Notes under the pieces: model-generated
Database searches by the model: none
Seen by the model: the letters and a program-made list of their open reading frames with translations, nothing else
Told to the model about the DNA's origin: nothing
Source: AP-15 sp963799085
GTDB lineage: Bacteria > Pseudomonadota > Alphaproteobacteria > ATCC43930 > CGMCC-115725
Assembly (NCBI GenBank): GCA_963799085.1
Contig: CAWCWA010000020.1
Location: forward strand, 62,001-126,000
DNA: 64,000 nucleotides
Direction of reading: 5' to 3'
Position numbers and translations under genes: made by a program
Shown here: piece after piece, positions 8,564 through 18,479 of the stretch
Layout of the letters: each line of letters opens with the position of its first letter
Position numbering within the stretch: the stretch's first letter is position 1

Positions 8564-9880
8564 TTAGCGCGCGAAGAGGGGGGCGCGGGTCTGGGCGAAT
8601 TCCTCGACGGCGTCGGCAAGCCGGTCGGCGTCGGCCGCGTCGAGCGCCAGGGAGAGCGCGAACATGCCGCGCTTCGCGAACCAGATGCCGCGGGCGGTCA
8701 GGTCGAACCAGAAGAGGTCGCGCAACGCCGCGTCACCCTGCTGCGCGTCCTCCTCGCGGCGGATCGGCCGGTCGGTCATGTGGACCGCCAGCATCGAGCC
8801 GAGCCCGGTGAACTGCATCGGAAGCCCATGCCGGACGGCGATCGCGTTCAGCCGCCGGCGCAGGTCGTCGCCGAAAGCGTTGAGTTGGGCGGCGCGCTCG
8901 GGCGTGTAGATCTGGGTCAAGCCGACGAGCCCGGCGTTCATCGTCAGGACGTTGTTGTTGAAGGTGCCGGCGTGCTGGAAGGCGTCGGGCCGGCGCGGGT
9001 CGAAACGCGCCATGATGTCGGCGCGGCCGCCGAAAGCGCCAAAACTCATGCCGCCGCCAAGATATTTCCCGAGGGTCGTCAGGTCCGGGAGGATGCCGTG
9101 CGCCTCCTGCAATCCGCCGGGCGAGAGGCGCGAGGTCATTACCTCGTCGAAGATCAGGAATGCGCCTGTTTCGTCGGCGAGTGCCCGCAGCCCGGCGAGA
9201 AACGGGCGCTCGGCCGGGATGCAGCCGGTGGTGCCCTGCATCGGCTCGATCAGGATCGCGGCGAGATCGGCCCGGTGCCGCGCCACGAGGTCGCGCACGG
9301 CGTCGAGGTCGTTGTAGCGGCCGAGCAGGTATTCGTAGGGCGCGTTGACCGGGCTGCCATGGCCGCGGAAATAAAAGACGCCGCCGTGATAGCCGCCGGC
9401 GAAGACCAGGATTTTCGATCGGCCGGTGATGGCGCGGGCGGCGGCGACCGCCATCAGATTGGCCTCGGTCCCGGAATTGGTAAAGCGCACCAGATCGATC
9501 GACGGGAAGCGGTCGCAGATCGCGGCGGCAAAGCGCGCCTCGACCGCGTTGTGCGCGCCGAAATTGAGGCCGCCCTCGATCGCGTCCATCAGCGCGCGGC
9601 GGATCAGCGGATGCGAGTGGCCGTAGATGCCGGCGGTGAACTCGCTCAGGAAATCGACGTATTCGTGGCCGTCGAGATCCCAGAGCCGCGCCCCCTCGCC
9701 GCGCGCGATCGTCAGCGGGAAGGGATCGACATGGATCGCCGAGCGGGTGTTGCCGCCGGGCAACGCCGCGCACGCCGCAAGGTGCTGTGCCAAGCTCTGC
9801 GGGTGGCGCGCGCGGTAGAGCTCCTCGGCCTCGGCGAGCGCGGCCCCGGTATCGATGTTGACGCGAGCGGCGGCGACCAT
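8564..9880 (-). CDS. Class III (GSA-type) pyridoxal-phosphate aminotransferase
   Basis: 438 residues, full length for the glutamate-1-semialdehyde aminomutase/acetylornithine aminotransferase family. PLP-fold landmarks appear in order: LWDLDGHEYVDF, FTNSGTEANLMAVAAAR (phosphate-binding loop), FAGGYHGGVF, IFDEVMTSR (Asp that binds the pyridine nitrogen) and TLGKYLGGGMSFGAFGG (Schiff-base Lys). It is not in a haem operon, so it probably acts on another omega-amino or beta-amino substrate rather than being HemL. The gene follows the TauD and peptidase-like genes on the same strand. Confidence 0.85.
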   Translation of the reverse strand: MVAAARVNIDTGAALAEAEELYRARHPQSLAQHLAACAALPGGNTRSAIHVDPFPLTIARGEGARLWDLDGHEYVDFLSEFTAGIYGHSHPLIRRALMDAIEGGLNFGAHNAVEARFAAAICDRFPSIDLVRFTNSGTEANLMAVAAARAITGRSKILVFAGGYHGGVFYFRGHGSPVNAPYEYLLGRYNDLDAVRDLVARHRADLAAILIEPMQGTTGCIPAERPFLAGLRALADETGAFLIFDEVMTSRLSPGGLQEAHGILPDLTTLGKYLGGGMSFGAFGGRADIMARFDPRRPDAFQHAGTFNNNVLTMNAGLVGLTQIYTPERAAQLNAFGDDLRRRLNAIAVRHGLPMQFTGLGSMLAVHMTDRPIRREEDAQQGDAALRDLFWFDLTARGIWFAKRGMFALSLALDAADADRLADAVEEFAQTRAPLFAR

Positions 9881-10015
9881 GTCCGTTCCTCCAAGCCTAT
9901 TGCGTCATATGGGCGAGGGCGCTCTTCATCGGCGCGCCCGCCACCGCGATCAGCCCGTCAAAGGCGCCGTCCATCTCGACGATCAGAAAGACGCAGCCGG
10001 CCGTCGGGCTGCCGC

Positions 10016-10420
10016 CTAGTTCGGGACGTAGGGGGCAGCGGCGAGGCTCGCCGTGCCGTCCTTCAGGAGCGAGAAATAGGAGCCGAACTGCGAGCCGCCG
10101 CAACTTCCGGCCGTATCGCCGGCCTCCTTGAGCACCTGGACGTAGATATAAGCCGGACTGGCCTGGCCGCCGGGCGTGGACGGGCTGACCCGGCCGGCGC
10201 GGGCCGCGGTAAAGGTGGCGAGGCCGTAGGTCGAAGCCCAGGCGCAGCAGCTGCCGGGATAACCGGCGCTGGCGAGCGTTCCCTGCCGTCCGACCGGCGG
10301 CAGAAGAGCCGGATCGACCGCCGCGGCGCTCGGCAGGGTCGCGACAAAGCGCGGCCGGGTCGGCGGGAACGGTTCGGCGAGTGTCGGGTCGTAGCCGAAG
10401 CCGGCGTCGTCGGCGATCAT
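10016..10420 (-). pseudogene. Truncated papain-family (C1) cysteine peptidase-like gene
   Basis: 134 residues starting MIADDAGFGYDP. The segment LLPPVGRQG...GSCCAWASTYGLATF resembles the active-site entry of papain-like proteins (QG..xSCxAWA), and GGQASPAYIYVQVLKEAG resembles the helix that follows. The frame stops after AAPYVPN, before any catalytic His or Asn could occur, and a second frame at 9897-10015 continues without clear family features. Thus it is either a 3'-truncated gene or frameshifted. Downstream of the TauD gene with 10 bp between them. Confidence 0.4.
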
Positions 10421-10430
10421 CCCACGCCGC

Positions 10431-11408
10431 TCAGCCGGGGTAGGCGCGGCGGCCGTGGTCGCGCAGCCAGAGGCGGACGAGATGGCGCCGCTCGGCCAGA
10501 TCGGGGTGATCGACAAAGGCGGTGCGGCTGTGGCCGAGCGCGCGGTTATGGACGAACTGGATCTGGCCGGGTTCGAGGTCGAAATCGATCGACATCGGCT
10601 TATCCTCGAAGATGTCGAGCATCGCCGCCAATGCCGCCGCACCCTCGTTGTCGATCGCCTCGCCGCGCAACGCATAGCCGCCGTTGATCTGATGCACGCT
10701 GAACCGCGCCCGCATTTCCTTGGACGGCTCGAACACGGGCGCTGCGAAGACCGGGCTTTCGCCGTCGTGAAATTCGCGCTGGCGGTCGAACCAGAACGGC
10801 CGGTAGAGCCGCGGCAGGAGTTGCGGGACACGGCGCAGCATTTCGTTATGCGCGGTCTGGAAGCTGATGACCCGGCTGTGGCCGCCGCTCATCGCCTGAC
10901 GCAGGCAGAGCAGGCCAACATACTCGGGCGGCGTCTCGTTATAGGCGTTGTCGTTGTGAAAGCGGATCTCGATGTTGGTCTTGTCCGGCCGCACGCCCGA
11001 TCCCGGCAGGGCCTGTTGCCCGGTGTCGAGCACGTCGTAGATCAGCGTGCCGTCGAGCTTTTGCGCGACCGGGCGAGCGACCATAGCCGACAGGAGCCAG
11101 TAGGCCGCGATCGCCCTTTCGGGGCCGATCTCGGCAAGCGGCAGGCGGTCGACGATGACGAAGCGCACGCCTTCGTCGAGGATATGACGGGCGCGGAGCA
11201 TCGCTTCGCGGCAGGCCGGCATCGCGAAATCGTCCGGCGACAGTACGATCGTCGGCAGCGGGTAGCGGTCGAGTTCGTCGGCCATATGACGGATTTCGTC
11301 ATGGCAGGCGGCGGAAAGCTCGATCCGGTAGTCCTCCGGCTGCACATCCTGACGCCGCCAGGCGCCGGGCCCCTCGATCGGCTGCTCTTGGACAGAAATT
11401 TGCGGCAC
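10431..11408 (-). CDS. TauD/TfdA-family Fe(II)/2-oxoglutarate dioxygenase
   Basis: About 325 residues. The Fe(II) ligands fit HxD...H: RFHNDNAYNE holds HND, and FVHNRALGHSRTAF holds the distal His; the 2-oxoglutarate-binding Arg is likely in RRHLVRLWLRDHG. A GTG at 11408 was chosen because GAGGAAAAACC lies immediately upstream; the ATG 51 bases further up lacks a ribosome site. Family members hydroxylate sulfonates, carnitine-type or aryloxy compounds, and a clavaminate synthase-like subgroup exists; substrate unknown here. Upstream of the peptidase-like fragment and the aminotransferase on the same strand, possibly one transcription unit. Confidence 0.85.
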   Translation of the reverse strand: MPQISVQEQPIEGPGAWRRQDVQPEDYRIELSAACHDEIRHMADELDRYPLPTIVLSPDDFAMPACREAMLRARHILDEGVRFVIVDRLPLAEIGPERAIAAYWLLSAMVARPVAQKLDGTLIYDVLDTGQQALPGSGVRPDKTNIEIRFHNDNAYNETPPEYVGLLCLRQAMSGGHSRVISFQTAHNEMLRRVPQLLPRLYRPFWFDRQREFHDGESPVFAAPVFEPSKEMRARFSVHQINGGYALRGEAIDNEGAAALAAMLDIFEDKPMSIDFDLEPGQIQFVHNRALGHSRTAFVDHPDLAERRHLVRLWLRDHGRRAYPG

Positions 11409-11507
11409 GGTTTTTCCTCGTTTAGGGCGAAATGCGTCCGACGGCGATACCGGTTTCACCTCAGTTAGCGCACCATACCAGCATCGATCAACAGGTGGTT
11501 CCTGCCG

Positions 11508-11873
11508 TCAGCGCGTCGAGGCAAACAGTGGCCGCGAGCGGTATCGGGCTTCCTCGATTACGAGATAGCGTCCATATAGCCGCTCACCGAACCGCTCGAT
11601 GGCAGTCTCCAGACGGGTCCATTTGAGAAGATGTCGTTCCGGGCTAATTCGGAGGAGCACCAGTCCGGGCACCGCCATCTTCATGCGGAAGACAAGTTCG
11701 CCGAAGTCCTTGTCCTCGGTCAACAGGAGTCGGCCATCCTCGTGAGCGCGCCGTAATACCTCCGCGTCGGCTGCCCCTGACGCGAATTCGGGCATGTAAT
11801 CCGCGTCATGCCCCGCGGATCGAAGTCGCGTCACTAGGGCGGCATCGACGCATTCATCGGCGAGCCAGCGCAC
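11508..11873 (-). CDS. DUF5615 PIN-like protein (putative toxin)
   Basis: 121 residues beginning MRWLADECVDAALV and containing LLLTEDKDFGELVF, the two acidic motifs of the DUF5615 (Mut7-C/PIN-like) fold that would coordinate a metal for RNase activity. It starts 12 bp after a DUF433 gene, the standard antitoxin-like partner. A second such pair is at 21.0-21.7 kb. The toxin role follows from the family context and is not proven. Confidence 0.8.
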   Translation of the reverse strand: MRWLADECVDAALVTRLRSAGHDADYMPEFASGAADAEVLRRAHEDGRLLLTEDKDFGELVFRMKMAVPGLVLLRISPERHLLKWTRLETAIERFGERLYGRYLVIEEARYRSRPLFASTR

Positions 11874-11885
11874 GCGGCTTCCCGC

Positions 11886-12107
11886 TCACCGATATACAAG
11901 TTCTTCATCGGCGAGATAGTCAGCGGCAAAGGCTTGCGCAGCCTGAAGGTCCTCAAGCGCAAGTTTCGGGTGGTCGGCAAGGACTGCCTCCGATGTCATC
12001 CCGGCTCCCAGTTTGCGCAAGACCAACTCCACCGGGATGCGCGTCCCGCGAATAACCGGCTTGCCGCCCATAATCCGAGGATTGATTTCGATACGCTCGT
12101 GCGGCAT
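11886..12107 (-). CDS. DUF433 domain protein (putative antitoxin)
   Basis: 73 residues from the ATG at 12107: IEINPRIMGGKPVIRGTRIPVELVL is the DUF433 hallmark, a small winged helix-turn-helix domain. It pairs with the DUF5615 gene 12 bp downstream. A TTG 15 bases upstream is an alternative start. The gene begins 22 bp after the end of the coxM-type gene, so the pair may ride on the cox operon transcript. Confidence 0.8.
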   Translation of the reverse strand: MPHERIEINPRIMGGKPVIRGTRIPVELVLRKLGAGMTSEAVLADHPKLALEDLQAAQAFAADYLADEELVYR

Positions 12108-12128
12108 TGCGTTTATCGCCAAGCGCGG

Positions 12129-12922
12129 TCAGGCGCAGCCGGCGACGGCGCGGCGGGCCATGACATTGACGAGGTGGGCGCGGTATTCGGCTGACGCGTG
12201 GATGTCGGAGTTGAGGCCCGTATCGGGGATCGCGATGTCCTTGATCGCATCGGGGGTGAAATTCTGGGCGAGGGCCGTTTCCATCGCCGGGACGCGGAAG
12301 ACTGAGGGGCCCGCACCCGTCACCGCGACGCGCACGCCGCCCGCAGTGCGGGCGACGAAGACGCCGACGATCGCATAGCGCGAGGCCGGGTTCTTGAATT
12401 TCATGTAGCAGGCGGCGGTGTCTTGGGAAGCGCACGGCGGTCACGATCTCGGCCGGTTCGAGTGCGGTCTCGAACATGCCGGTGAAGAAATTGTCGGCCG
12501 CGATCTGGCGCTTGTTGGTCTGCACCGTGGCGTTGAGCCCGACGAGCGCGGCCGGGTAATCCGCCGCCGGATCGTTGTTCGAGATCGAGCCGCCGATCGT
12601 GCCGCGGTTGCGCACGGCGGGATCGCCGATCATGCCGGCCAAGGCCGCCAATGCCGGGATCGCCTGCTTGACGAGCGGCGGAGCGATTGACTTCGGCATG
12701 CCGCGTCATCGCGCCGATCACGACCGCGTCGCCGCCGTCGGTAATGCCGCGCAAGGACGCGATCGCGCCGAGATCGACCAGGTCGGAGGGCTTGGCGAGC
12801 CGCTGCTTCAGGGTCGGGATCAATGTCATGCCGCCGGCGACGAGCTTCGCCTCGTCGTTGGCGGCGAGCAAGTTCGCGATTTCGTCGAGGCTCGCGGGCT
12901 TGTGGTAGTTGAATTCGTACAT
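12129..12922 (-). CDS. CoxM-type FAD-binding subunit of a molybdenum hydroxylase (frameshifted as sequenced)
   Basis: Medium subunit of a xanthine dehydrogenase/CO dehydrogenase-family enzyme; binds FAD and passes electrons from the 2Fe-2S subunit. Three frames are needed: YEFNYHKPASLDEI...KLVAGGMTLIP, then AGMIGDPAVRNRGTIGGSISNNDPA (FAD motif), then MKFKNPASRYAIVGVFVA. Shifts lie at GG 12680-12681 (deletion restores NRSPLVKQAIPALA) and at GGG 12425-12427; both are net +1. Repaired length is about 264 residues, normal for CoxM. Follows the large-subunit gene by about 100 bp that hold a palindromic repeat. Confidence 0.8.
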
Positions 12923-12952
12923 CGGGCTCTCTCCCCATGATCGGGATGTTCG

Positions 12953-13020
12953 CCCCTCATCCTCCCGCTTCGCGGGTCCCTCCCTCTCCCCGCAGGCGGG
13001 GTGAGGGCCGGGATGAGGGG
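12953..13020. repeat. Palindromic intergenic repeat between coxL and coxM
   Basis: Outer arms CCCCTCATCC (12953-12962) and GGATGAGGGG (13011-13020) are perfect inverted copies; inside are CCCGCTTCGCGGG and CCCCGCAGGCGGGG mini-hairpins. This is the layout of the dispersed CTC-rich repeats common in alphaproteobacteria. It could fold in the cox mRNA and dampen coxM expression. Confidence 0.6.
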
Positions 13021-13021
13021 T

Positions 13022-15403
13022 CTATTCGGCGGCGAGCGGTGAACGGTGCTGCTGGATCGTGCGCCACAGCTTTTCCGGCGTGGCTGGCATATCGAGATGC
13101 CGCACGCCCAAGGGCTTCAGCGCATCGACGATGGCGTTGGTGATCGCGGCCGGCGCGCCGATCGCCCCCGCCTCGCCGCAGCCTTTGACGCCAAGCGGGT
13201 TGTGCGTGCAGAGCGTCACGTTGGTCGACAAGCGCGAAATTTGGCAGATCGTCCGCGCGCGGCATTGCGTAGTCGTTGTAGGAGCCGGTCAAGAGCTGGC
13301 CCGTCTCCTTGTCGTAGACGCAGCCTTCGAGAAGCGCCTGGCCGATCCCTTGCGCCAGCCCGCCATGCACCTGGCCGGCGACGATCAGCGGGTTGATGAT
13401 GCGCCCGAAATCATCGGACGCGGTGAAGTTGACGACCGTCAGATGGCCGGTCTCGGGGTCGATCTCGACCTCGGCGATGTGCGCGCCCGACGGGAAGGTG
13501 AAGTTCTTCGGATCGTAGAACGCGGTCTCGTCGAGCCCGGGTTCGAGTTCGTCGATCGGGTAGTTGTGCGGGACATAGGCCGTCAGCGCCACCTCGCCCA
13601 AGGTCTTCGAGCGGTCGGTGCCGGCGACCGTGAACTTGCCGTCCTTGAACTCGACATCGGCCTCGGCGGCTTCGAGGAGATGTGCCGCGATCTTGCGACC
13701 CTTGGCGATGACCTTGTCCATCGCCTTGACGATCGCGGTGCCGCCGACCGCCAGCGAGCGCGAGCCGTAGGTGCCCATGCCGTAGGGGATCTTGGCGGTG
13801 TCGCCATGGACGATCTCGATGCTCTCCATCGGGATGCCGAGCGTGTCGGAGACGAGTTGCGAGAAGGTCGTCTCGTGGCCCTGGCCGTGGCTGTGCGAAC
13901 CGGTCAGGACCGAGACGCTGCCGGTCGGATGGACCCGCACGGCCGCACTCTCGAAGAGCCCGGCGCGCGCGCCGAACGAGCCGACGACAGCCGAGGGCGC
14001 GATGCCGCAGGCCTCGATATAGGTGGCGATGCCGAGGCCGCGCAATTTGCCCTGCGCCGCGGCGGCTTGGCGCCTTCCCTCGAAGCCGGCGTAGTCGGCC
14101 GCCTTCAGCGCCAGTTCGAGTGTCGGCGCCATAGTCGCCGCTGTCGTACTGCAAGCGCGACCGGGGTCTGATACGGGAAGGCGTCGGCGGGGATGAAATT
14201 GCGCCGGCGCAGTTCGGCCGGATCGATGCCGAGTTCGTCGGCGGCGAGATCGACGATGCGTTCCAAGAGAAACGTCGCCTCCGGCCGCCCGGCGCCGCGA
14301 TAGGCGTCGACCGGCACGGTGTTGGTGAAGACCGCCTTTGTCTCGACGTAGACGGCGGGCGTCGTATAGGTGCCGGCGAGCAGCGTGCCGTAAAGATAGG
14401 TCGGAATGCAGGGCGCGAAGGTCGAGAGATAGGCGCCCATATTGGCGATGGTCGAGACCTTGAGCGCCAGGAACTTGGCGTTGCTGTCGAGAGCCAGTTC
14501 GACATGGGTGACGTGGTCGCGGCCATGCGCGTCGGACATGAAGCTTTCCGAGCGGTCGGCGCGCCATTTGACCGGGCAGCGCAATTTGCCGGCGGCCCAG
14601 GTCACGATCGCCTCCTCGGCGTAATGGTAGATCTTGGAGCCGAAGCCGCCGCCGACATCGGGAGCGACGACCCGGAGCCGCGCCTCGGGGATATGCAATA
14701 CGAAAGCGCCCATCAAAAGGCGGATCACATGCGGGTTCTGGCTCGTCGTGAAGAGCGTGTGTTCGCCAGTCGCGCGATCGAATTCGCCGATCGCAGCGCG
14801 CGGCTCCATCGCGTTGGGGACGAGCCGGTTGTTGACAAGGTCGAGCTTGACGACGCGGGCCGCCCGGCCGATCGCGGCGTCGGCCGCGGCGAGATCGCCC
14901 AGATGCCAGTCGTAGCAGACATTTCCCGGCGCCTCCTCGCGCACCTGCGGCGCGCCGGGCTTCAGCGCCGCGACCGGATCGACGACCGCGGGCTCCTCGA
15001 CGTAATCGATGCTGAGGAGCTCGGCCGCGTCGCGCGCCTGCGCCAGCGTCTCGGCGATGACGACCGCGACGGGGTCGCCGACATGCCTGACACGCCCGGT
15101 CGCCAATACCGGATGCGGCGGCTCGGCCATCGGCGAGCCGTCCTTCGAATGTATCTGCCAACCGCAAGGGAGCCCGCCGATGCCGTCGGCCGCCATGTCG
15201 TCGCCGGTATAGACGGCCACGACACCGTCGGCGGCGCGCGCCGCGGCGACATCGATGCCGGCGATGCGGGCGCTGGCGTGCGGGCTGCGGACGATATAGG
15301 CGTGCAACTGATGCGGGCGGTCGATGTCGTCGGTGTAGGTGCCCTGCCCGGTCAAGAACCGATAATCCTCGCGTCGCCGGACCGGCGTGCCGATCGTGGC
15401 CAC
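13022..15403 (-). CDS. CoxL-type molybdopterin-binding large subunit (frameshifted as sequenced)
   Basis: Large subunit of an aerobic CO dehydrogenase-like/aldehyde oxidase-type hydroxylase, binding the molybdopterin cytosine dinucleotide cofactor. Landmarks: RREDYRFLTGQGTYTDDI, DVGGGFGSKI, AYRGAGRPEAT, GSHSHGQGHETTF and GVKGCGEAGAIGAP (with the catalytic Glu). AYRGAGR is the active-site loop of form II proteins, not the AYRCSFR of true CO dehydrogenase, so the substrate is probably an aldehyde or N-heterocycle. Three single-base shifts (AA 14153-14154, GG 14125-14126, AA 13230-13231) are each repaired by removing one base. Repaired length is near 790 residues, as expected. Confidence 0.85.
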
Positions 15404-15407
15404 CGGC

Positions 15408-15917
<510 letters not shown>

Positions 15918-16027
15918 CGAACCCTCCCTGGATCACGCCATGACCGCCGCGGGGGCAGCCGAATTCTGCCCGATCTTTATGCCGGGGCCGGTTCCGGTCA
16001 AGGAGTTCGGTTGGCGGCCGCGGGCGC

Positions 16028-16645
16028 TCAGTGCGACGGTTTGCGGCCGGTGAAGAAATAGAGCATCGCGCCCACCGCCGCCATCAGCCCGGCGACCCAA
16101 ACCGCCGGCGACAGCCGGCCGCGCGGCGGGCCCTCTTCCGGGGTTTCGACGGGCGGCGGGGCAGCGGCCTGCGACGGCGCCACTCCGGCGGCCGCCTCCA
16201 GGGGATGCGCGCCGAGCTTGGAGGAGAAACTGGCGAAAAACTCGTCCGCCATCTTGCGCGAGACGCCGTCGATCAGGCGCGAACCGATCTGCGCGAGTTT
16301 GCCGCCGACATGCGCCTGCACCGCGTAATGCAGCACGGTGGCGCCCGAATCCTCGTCGAGATCGACCTTGGCGCTGCCGCGGGCAAAGCCGGCGACGCCG
16401 CCGCTGCCCTCGCCGCTGATCGTGTAGCCCTTCGGCGGATCGAGGTCGGAGAGCAGCACCTTGCCGTTGAAGGTCGCGCGCACCGGCCCGACGGAAGCCA
16501 CGACCCTGGCGGCGAATTCGGTGTCGGACAGCTTTTCGATCGTCTGGCAGCCGGGGATGCAGCCCTTCAGGACATCGGGATCGTTGAGCGCCGCCCAGAC
16601 GCGCTCCCGCGGCGCCGGGATGCGGAATTCGCCGGTCATCTCCAT
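16028..16645 (-). CDS. CoxG-type SRPBCC membrane-anchoring protein
   Basis: 205 residues. The N-terminal 150 form the CoxG (SRPBCC) domain: GEFRIPAPRERVWAALNDPD, GCQTIEKLSDTEF, GPVRATFNGKVLLSD and GGKLAQIGSRLIDG. A Pro-rich linker leads to a C-terminal membrane helix (WVAGLMAAVGAMLYFF). CoxG is known to anchor carbon monoxide dehydrogenase to the membrane; here it heads the coxG-S-L-M operon and probably does the same for this enzyme. Confidence 0.85.
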   Translation of the reverse strand: MEMTGEFRIPAPRERVWAALNDPDVLKGCIPGCQTIEKLSDTEFAARVVASVGPVRATFNGKVLLSDLDPPKGYTISGEGSGGVAGFARGSAKVDLDEDSGATVLHYAVQAHVGGKLAQIGSRLIDGVSRKMADEFFASFSSKLGAHPLEAAAGVAPSQAAAPPPVETPEEGPPRGRLSPAVWVAGLMAAVGAMLYFFTGRKPSH

Positions 16646-16735
16646 CGGTCGAGATCCTTATTCTGCGCTTGGCGGATGTGGTCGCCACCGCGGCCGATTG
16701 CAACGCCAAGCCGCCTTCGGCAGGAGGGGTCGAGA

Positions 16736-17137
16736 TCAGCCCTGCCAAGGGTTGAGAACGGGAATCCCGGTATCCGCGAAATCGGAGACATTGCGGGTGA
16801 CGATAATCTTGTCATGAACGACAGCCGTGGCGGCGATCAGGCCGTCGGCCATCCCGCGCGGCCGCTCCGCCGCGATTCGGCCCCATTCGAGCGCCACCCG
16901 GTCGGTGATGGGCAGAATTCTGTCGGCATGGTCCTGGCGAAGCCGCTCAAGCCACTCGAACAGCGACGTCGCCGCCCGGTGATCGCTCCGCAGCTTGAGC
17001 GCGATCCCTCTCATGATTTCGCCCAGAGTGACGACGCTGAGATAGACCGCCCCCGGCTCTACCGAACGCAACCAACGGCGTGCTTCCCGGCTGCCACGCC
17101 GGGCTTCGGACACGACATTGGTGTCGACCAGATACAT
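16736..17137 (-). CDS. VapC-type PIN-domain toxin
   Basis: 133 residues with the PIN nuclease acidic residues: Asp in YLVDTNVVSE, Glu in TLGEIMRG, Asp in GMADGLIAATA and Asp in VTRNVSDFADTG. Predicted endoribonuclease acting on tRNA or rRNA. The ATG overlaps the antitoxin stop codon by one base (TGATG), typical of coupled toxin-antitoxin translation. Confidence 0.88.
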   Translation of the reverse strand: MYLVDTNVVSEARRGSREARRWLRSVEPGAVYLSVVTLGEIMRGIALKLRSDHRAATSLFEWLERLRQDHADRILPITDRVALEWGRIAAERPRGMADGLIAATAVVHDKIIVTRNVSDFADTGIPVLNPWQG

Positions 17138-17409
17138 CAGATGACGACGTCGCGGCCGGTGTCGCTCACCCGATCGTTGATGATTTCAACAAGATCATCG
17201 GGCCAAGGGGATCCGCCCAGAATATGGTCGACGATCGAGCCGCGCGATTTGGTGAGACCGGCGAATTCGTCCTCCGAAATGACGACGACGGCCGGTTCGC
17301 CACGGATGGTGACGTGCTGGGGGCCCTGCTCACGAGCTCTTTTTACAAGTTCGCTGAACCGCGCCTTTGCATCCTGAAGTTGCCAGTTAGACGTCATCGT
17401 CTTCGCCAT
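17137..17409 (-). CDS. Phd/YefM-type antitoxin paired with VapC
   Basis: 90 residues from the ATG at 17409 (MAKTMTSNWQLQDAKARF). The N-terminal half has the Phd fold features (LQDAKARFSELVKRA, GPQHVTIRGEPAVVVIS, DEFAGL) that bind the operator, and the C-terminal tail (SIVDHILGGSPWPDDL) would wrap the toxin. An upstream in-frame start at 17457 would add 16 unlikely residues. First gene of the module, so it likely autoregulates. Confidence 0.85.
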   Translation of the reverse strand: MAKTMTSNWQLQDAKARFSELVKRAREQGPQHVTIRGEPAVVVISEDEFAGLTKSRGSIVDHILGGSPWPDDLVEIINDRVSDTGRDVVI

Positions 17410-17486
17410 GGTCCAGCATCCCGTCTGACTAGACACACTAGATATTATCGAACACAAGCCCGGCGGTCCAATCGGGCCAGGCGGCG

Positions 17487-18470
17487 TTAGGTTGTGGCGA
17501 CGATGTTTTCGAGCGGCTCGCCGCGCACGAAGCGGTCGATGTTGGCGGCGATCGAGCCGAGCCGCCGGTCGCGCGCGCCAACCGTGGCGCTCGAGCAGTG
17601 CGGCGTCATCAGCACGTTCGGCAGGTCGTGGAACGGGAAGTTGGCGGGCCGCGCATTAGGCTCGGCCGCGGTCGGGTAGCGCCACCACACATCGATCGCC
17701 GCACCGCCGATCTTGTTGGCCTTGAGCGCGGCGTAGAGCGCCTCCTCGTCAACAATCCCCGCGCGCCCAATATTGACCAGCAACGCCGTCGGCTTCATCA
17801 GCCCAAGCCGCGCTGCGTTGATTAGGCAACGCGTCTCCGGTCCCAGCCCGGCGGCGATCACGAGCACGTCGCACCGCGGCAGCACGCGGTCGAGATCGCC
17901 CAGCGGGTAAATCTCCGCCGCATCGGCCTTGTCGGCGATCGGGCTGCGATTGACGGCGACGACGCGGCAGCCGAAGGCGGCCGCACGCCTGGCGACCTCG
18001 CGGCCGATCTTGCCGTAGCCGATAATCCCGACGGTGCTGCCCAGGATCTCGCCGTGCAGCGGTCCGCCGCCGGCGCCGCCGCCGGACCAGCTGCTGCTGT
18101 CGCGGAACGCGGTCGCGATGTCGAGCAGGCGATGGTTCAACGCCAGCGTCGTCATCATCACGTATTCGGCGATCGCCTGCTCGTGGCCCACGACATTGCA
18201 GACCGCGACGCCGCCCGGCAATGACGGCAGGTCGATCAGGTCGAGCCCGGCGGCCGGCGACTGCAGCACCTTGAGACGCGGCGCCTGCGGGAAATCCTGC
18301 TTCCAGATGTGGCTGACGACGATCTCCGCCTCGGCCAGGGCCGGGATCAGCCGTTGCGCATCGCCGATATCGAACAGGATGGTCGGCTCGATATTCTCCG
18401 TGACCTTGGCAAGAACGGTATTGGCGACCTCGGGACGCGCGCCGAAATTGCCGACAAAAGATACCTTCAT
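17487..18470 (-). CDS. D-2-hydroxyacid dehydrogenase, third of three tandem paralogues
   Basis: 327 residues of the NAD-dependent D-isomer 2-hydroxyacid dehydrogenase family. NAD loop GIIGYGKIGREVARR; catalytic Arg in NIGRAGIVDEEAL; His in MTPHCSSATVG; between them AIDVWWRYPTAAEPNARP, an insertion shared with both upstream paralogues. It ends ENIVATT, the same ending as its neighbour, so the duplication is recent or under gene conversion at the 3' end. Starts 10 bp after the preceding gene. Substrate unknown; sugar-acid metabolism fits the adjacent enolase-family remnant. Confidence 0.85.
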   Translation of the reverse strand: MKVSFVGNFGARPEVANTVLAKVTENIEPTILFDIGDAQRLIPALAEAEIVVSHIWKQDFPQAPRLKVLQSPAAGLDLIDLPSLPGGVAVCNVVGHEQAIAEYVMMTTLALNHRLLDIATAFRDSSSWSGGGAGGGPLHGEILGSTVGIIGYGKIGREVARRAAAFGCRVVAVNRSPIADKADAAEIYPLGDLDRVLPRCDVLVIAAGLGPETRCLINAARLGLMKPTALLVNIGRAGIVDEEALYAALKANKIGGAAIDVWWRYPTAAEPNARPANFPFHDLPNVLMTPHCSSATVGARDRRLGSIAANIDRFVRGEPLENIVATT

Positions 18471-18479
18471 TACATATCC

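Noticed and set aside
9897..10103. Separate small gene downstream of the papain-like fragment
   Set aside because: No ribosome site and no family features; more likely the out-of-frame rest of the same gene.
8780..10687. A 635-codon plus-strand open frame opposite the aminotransferase
   Set aside because: No family features, and the minus-strand frame encodes a complete PLP enzyme.
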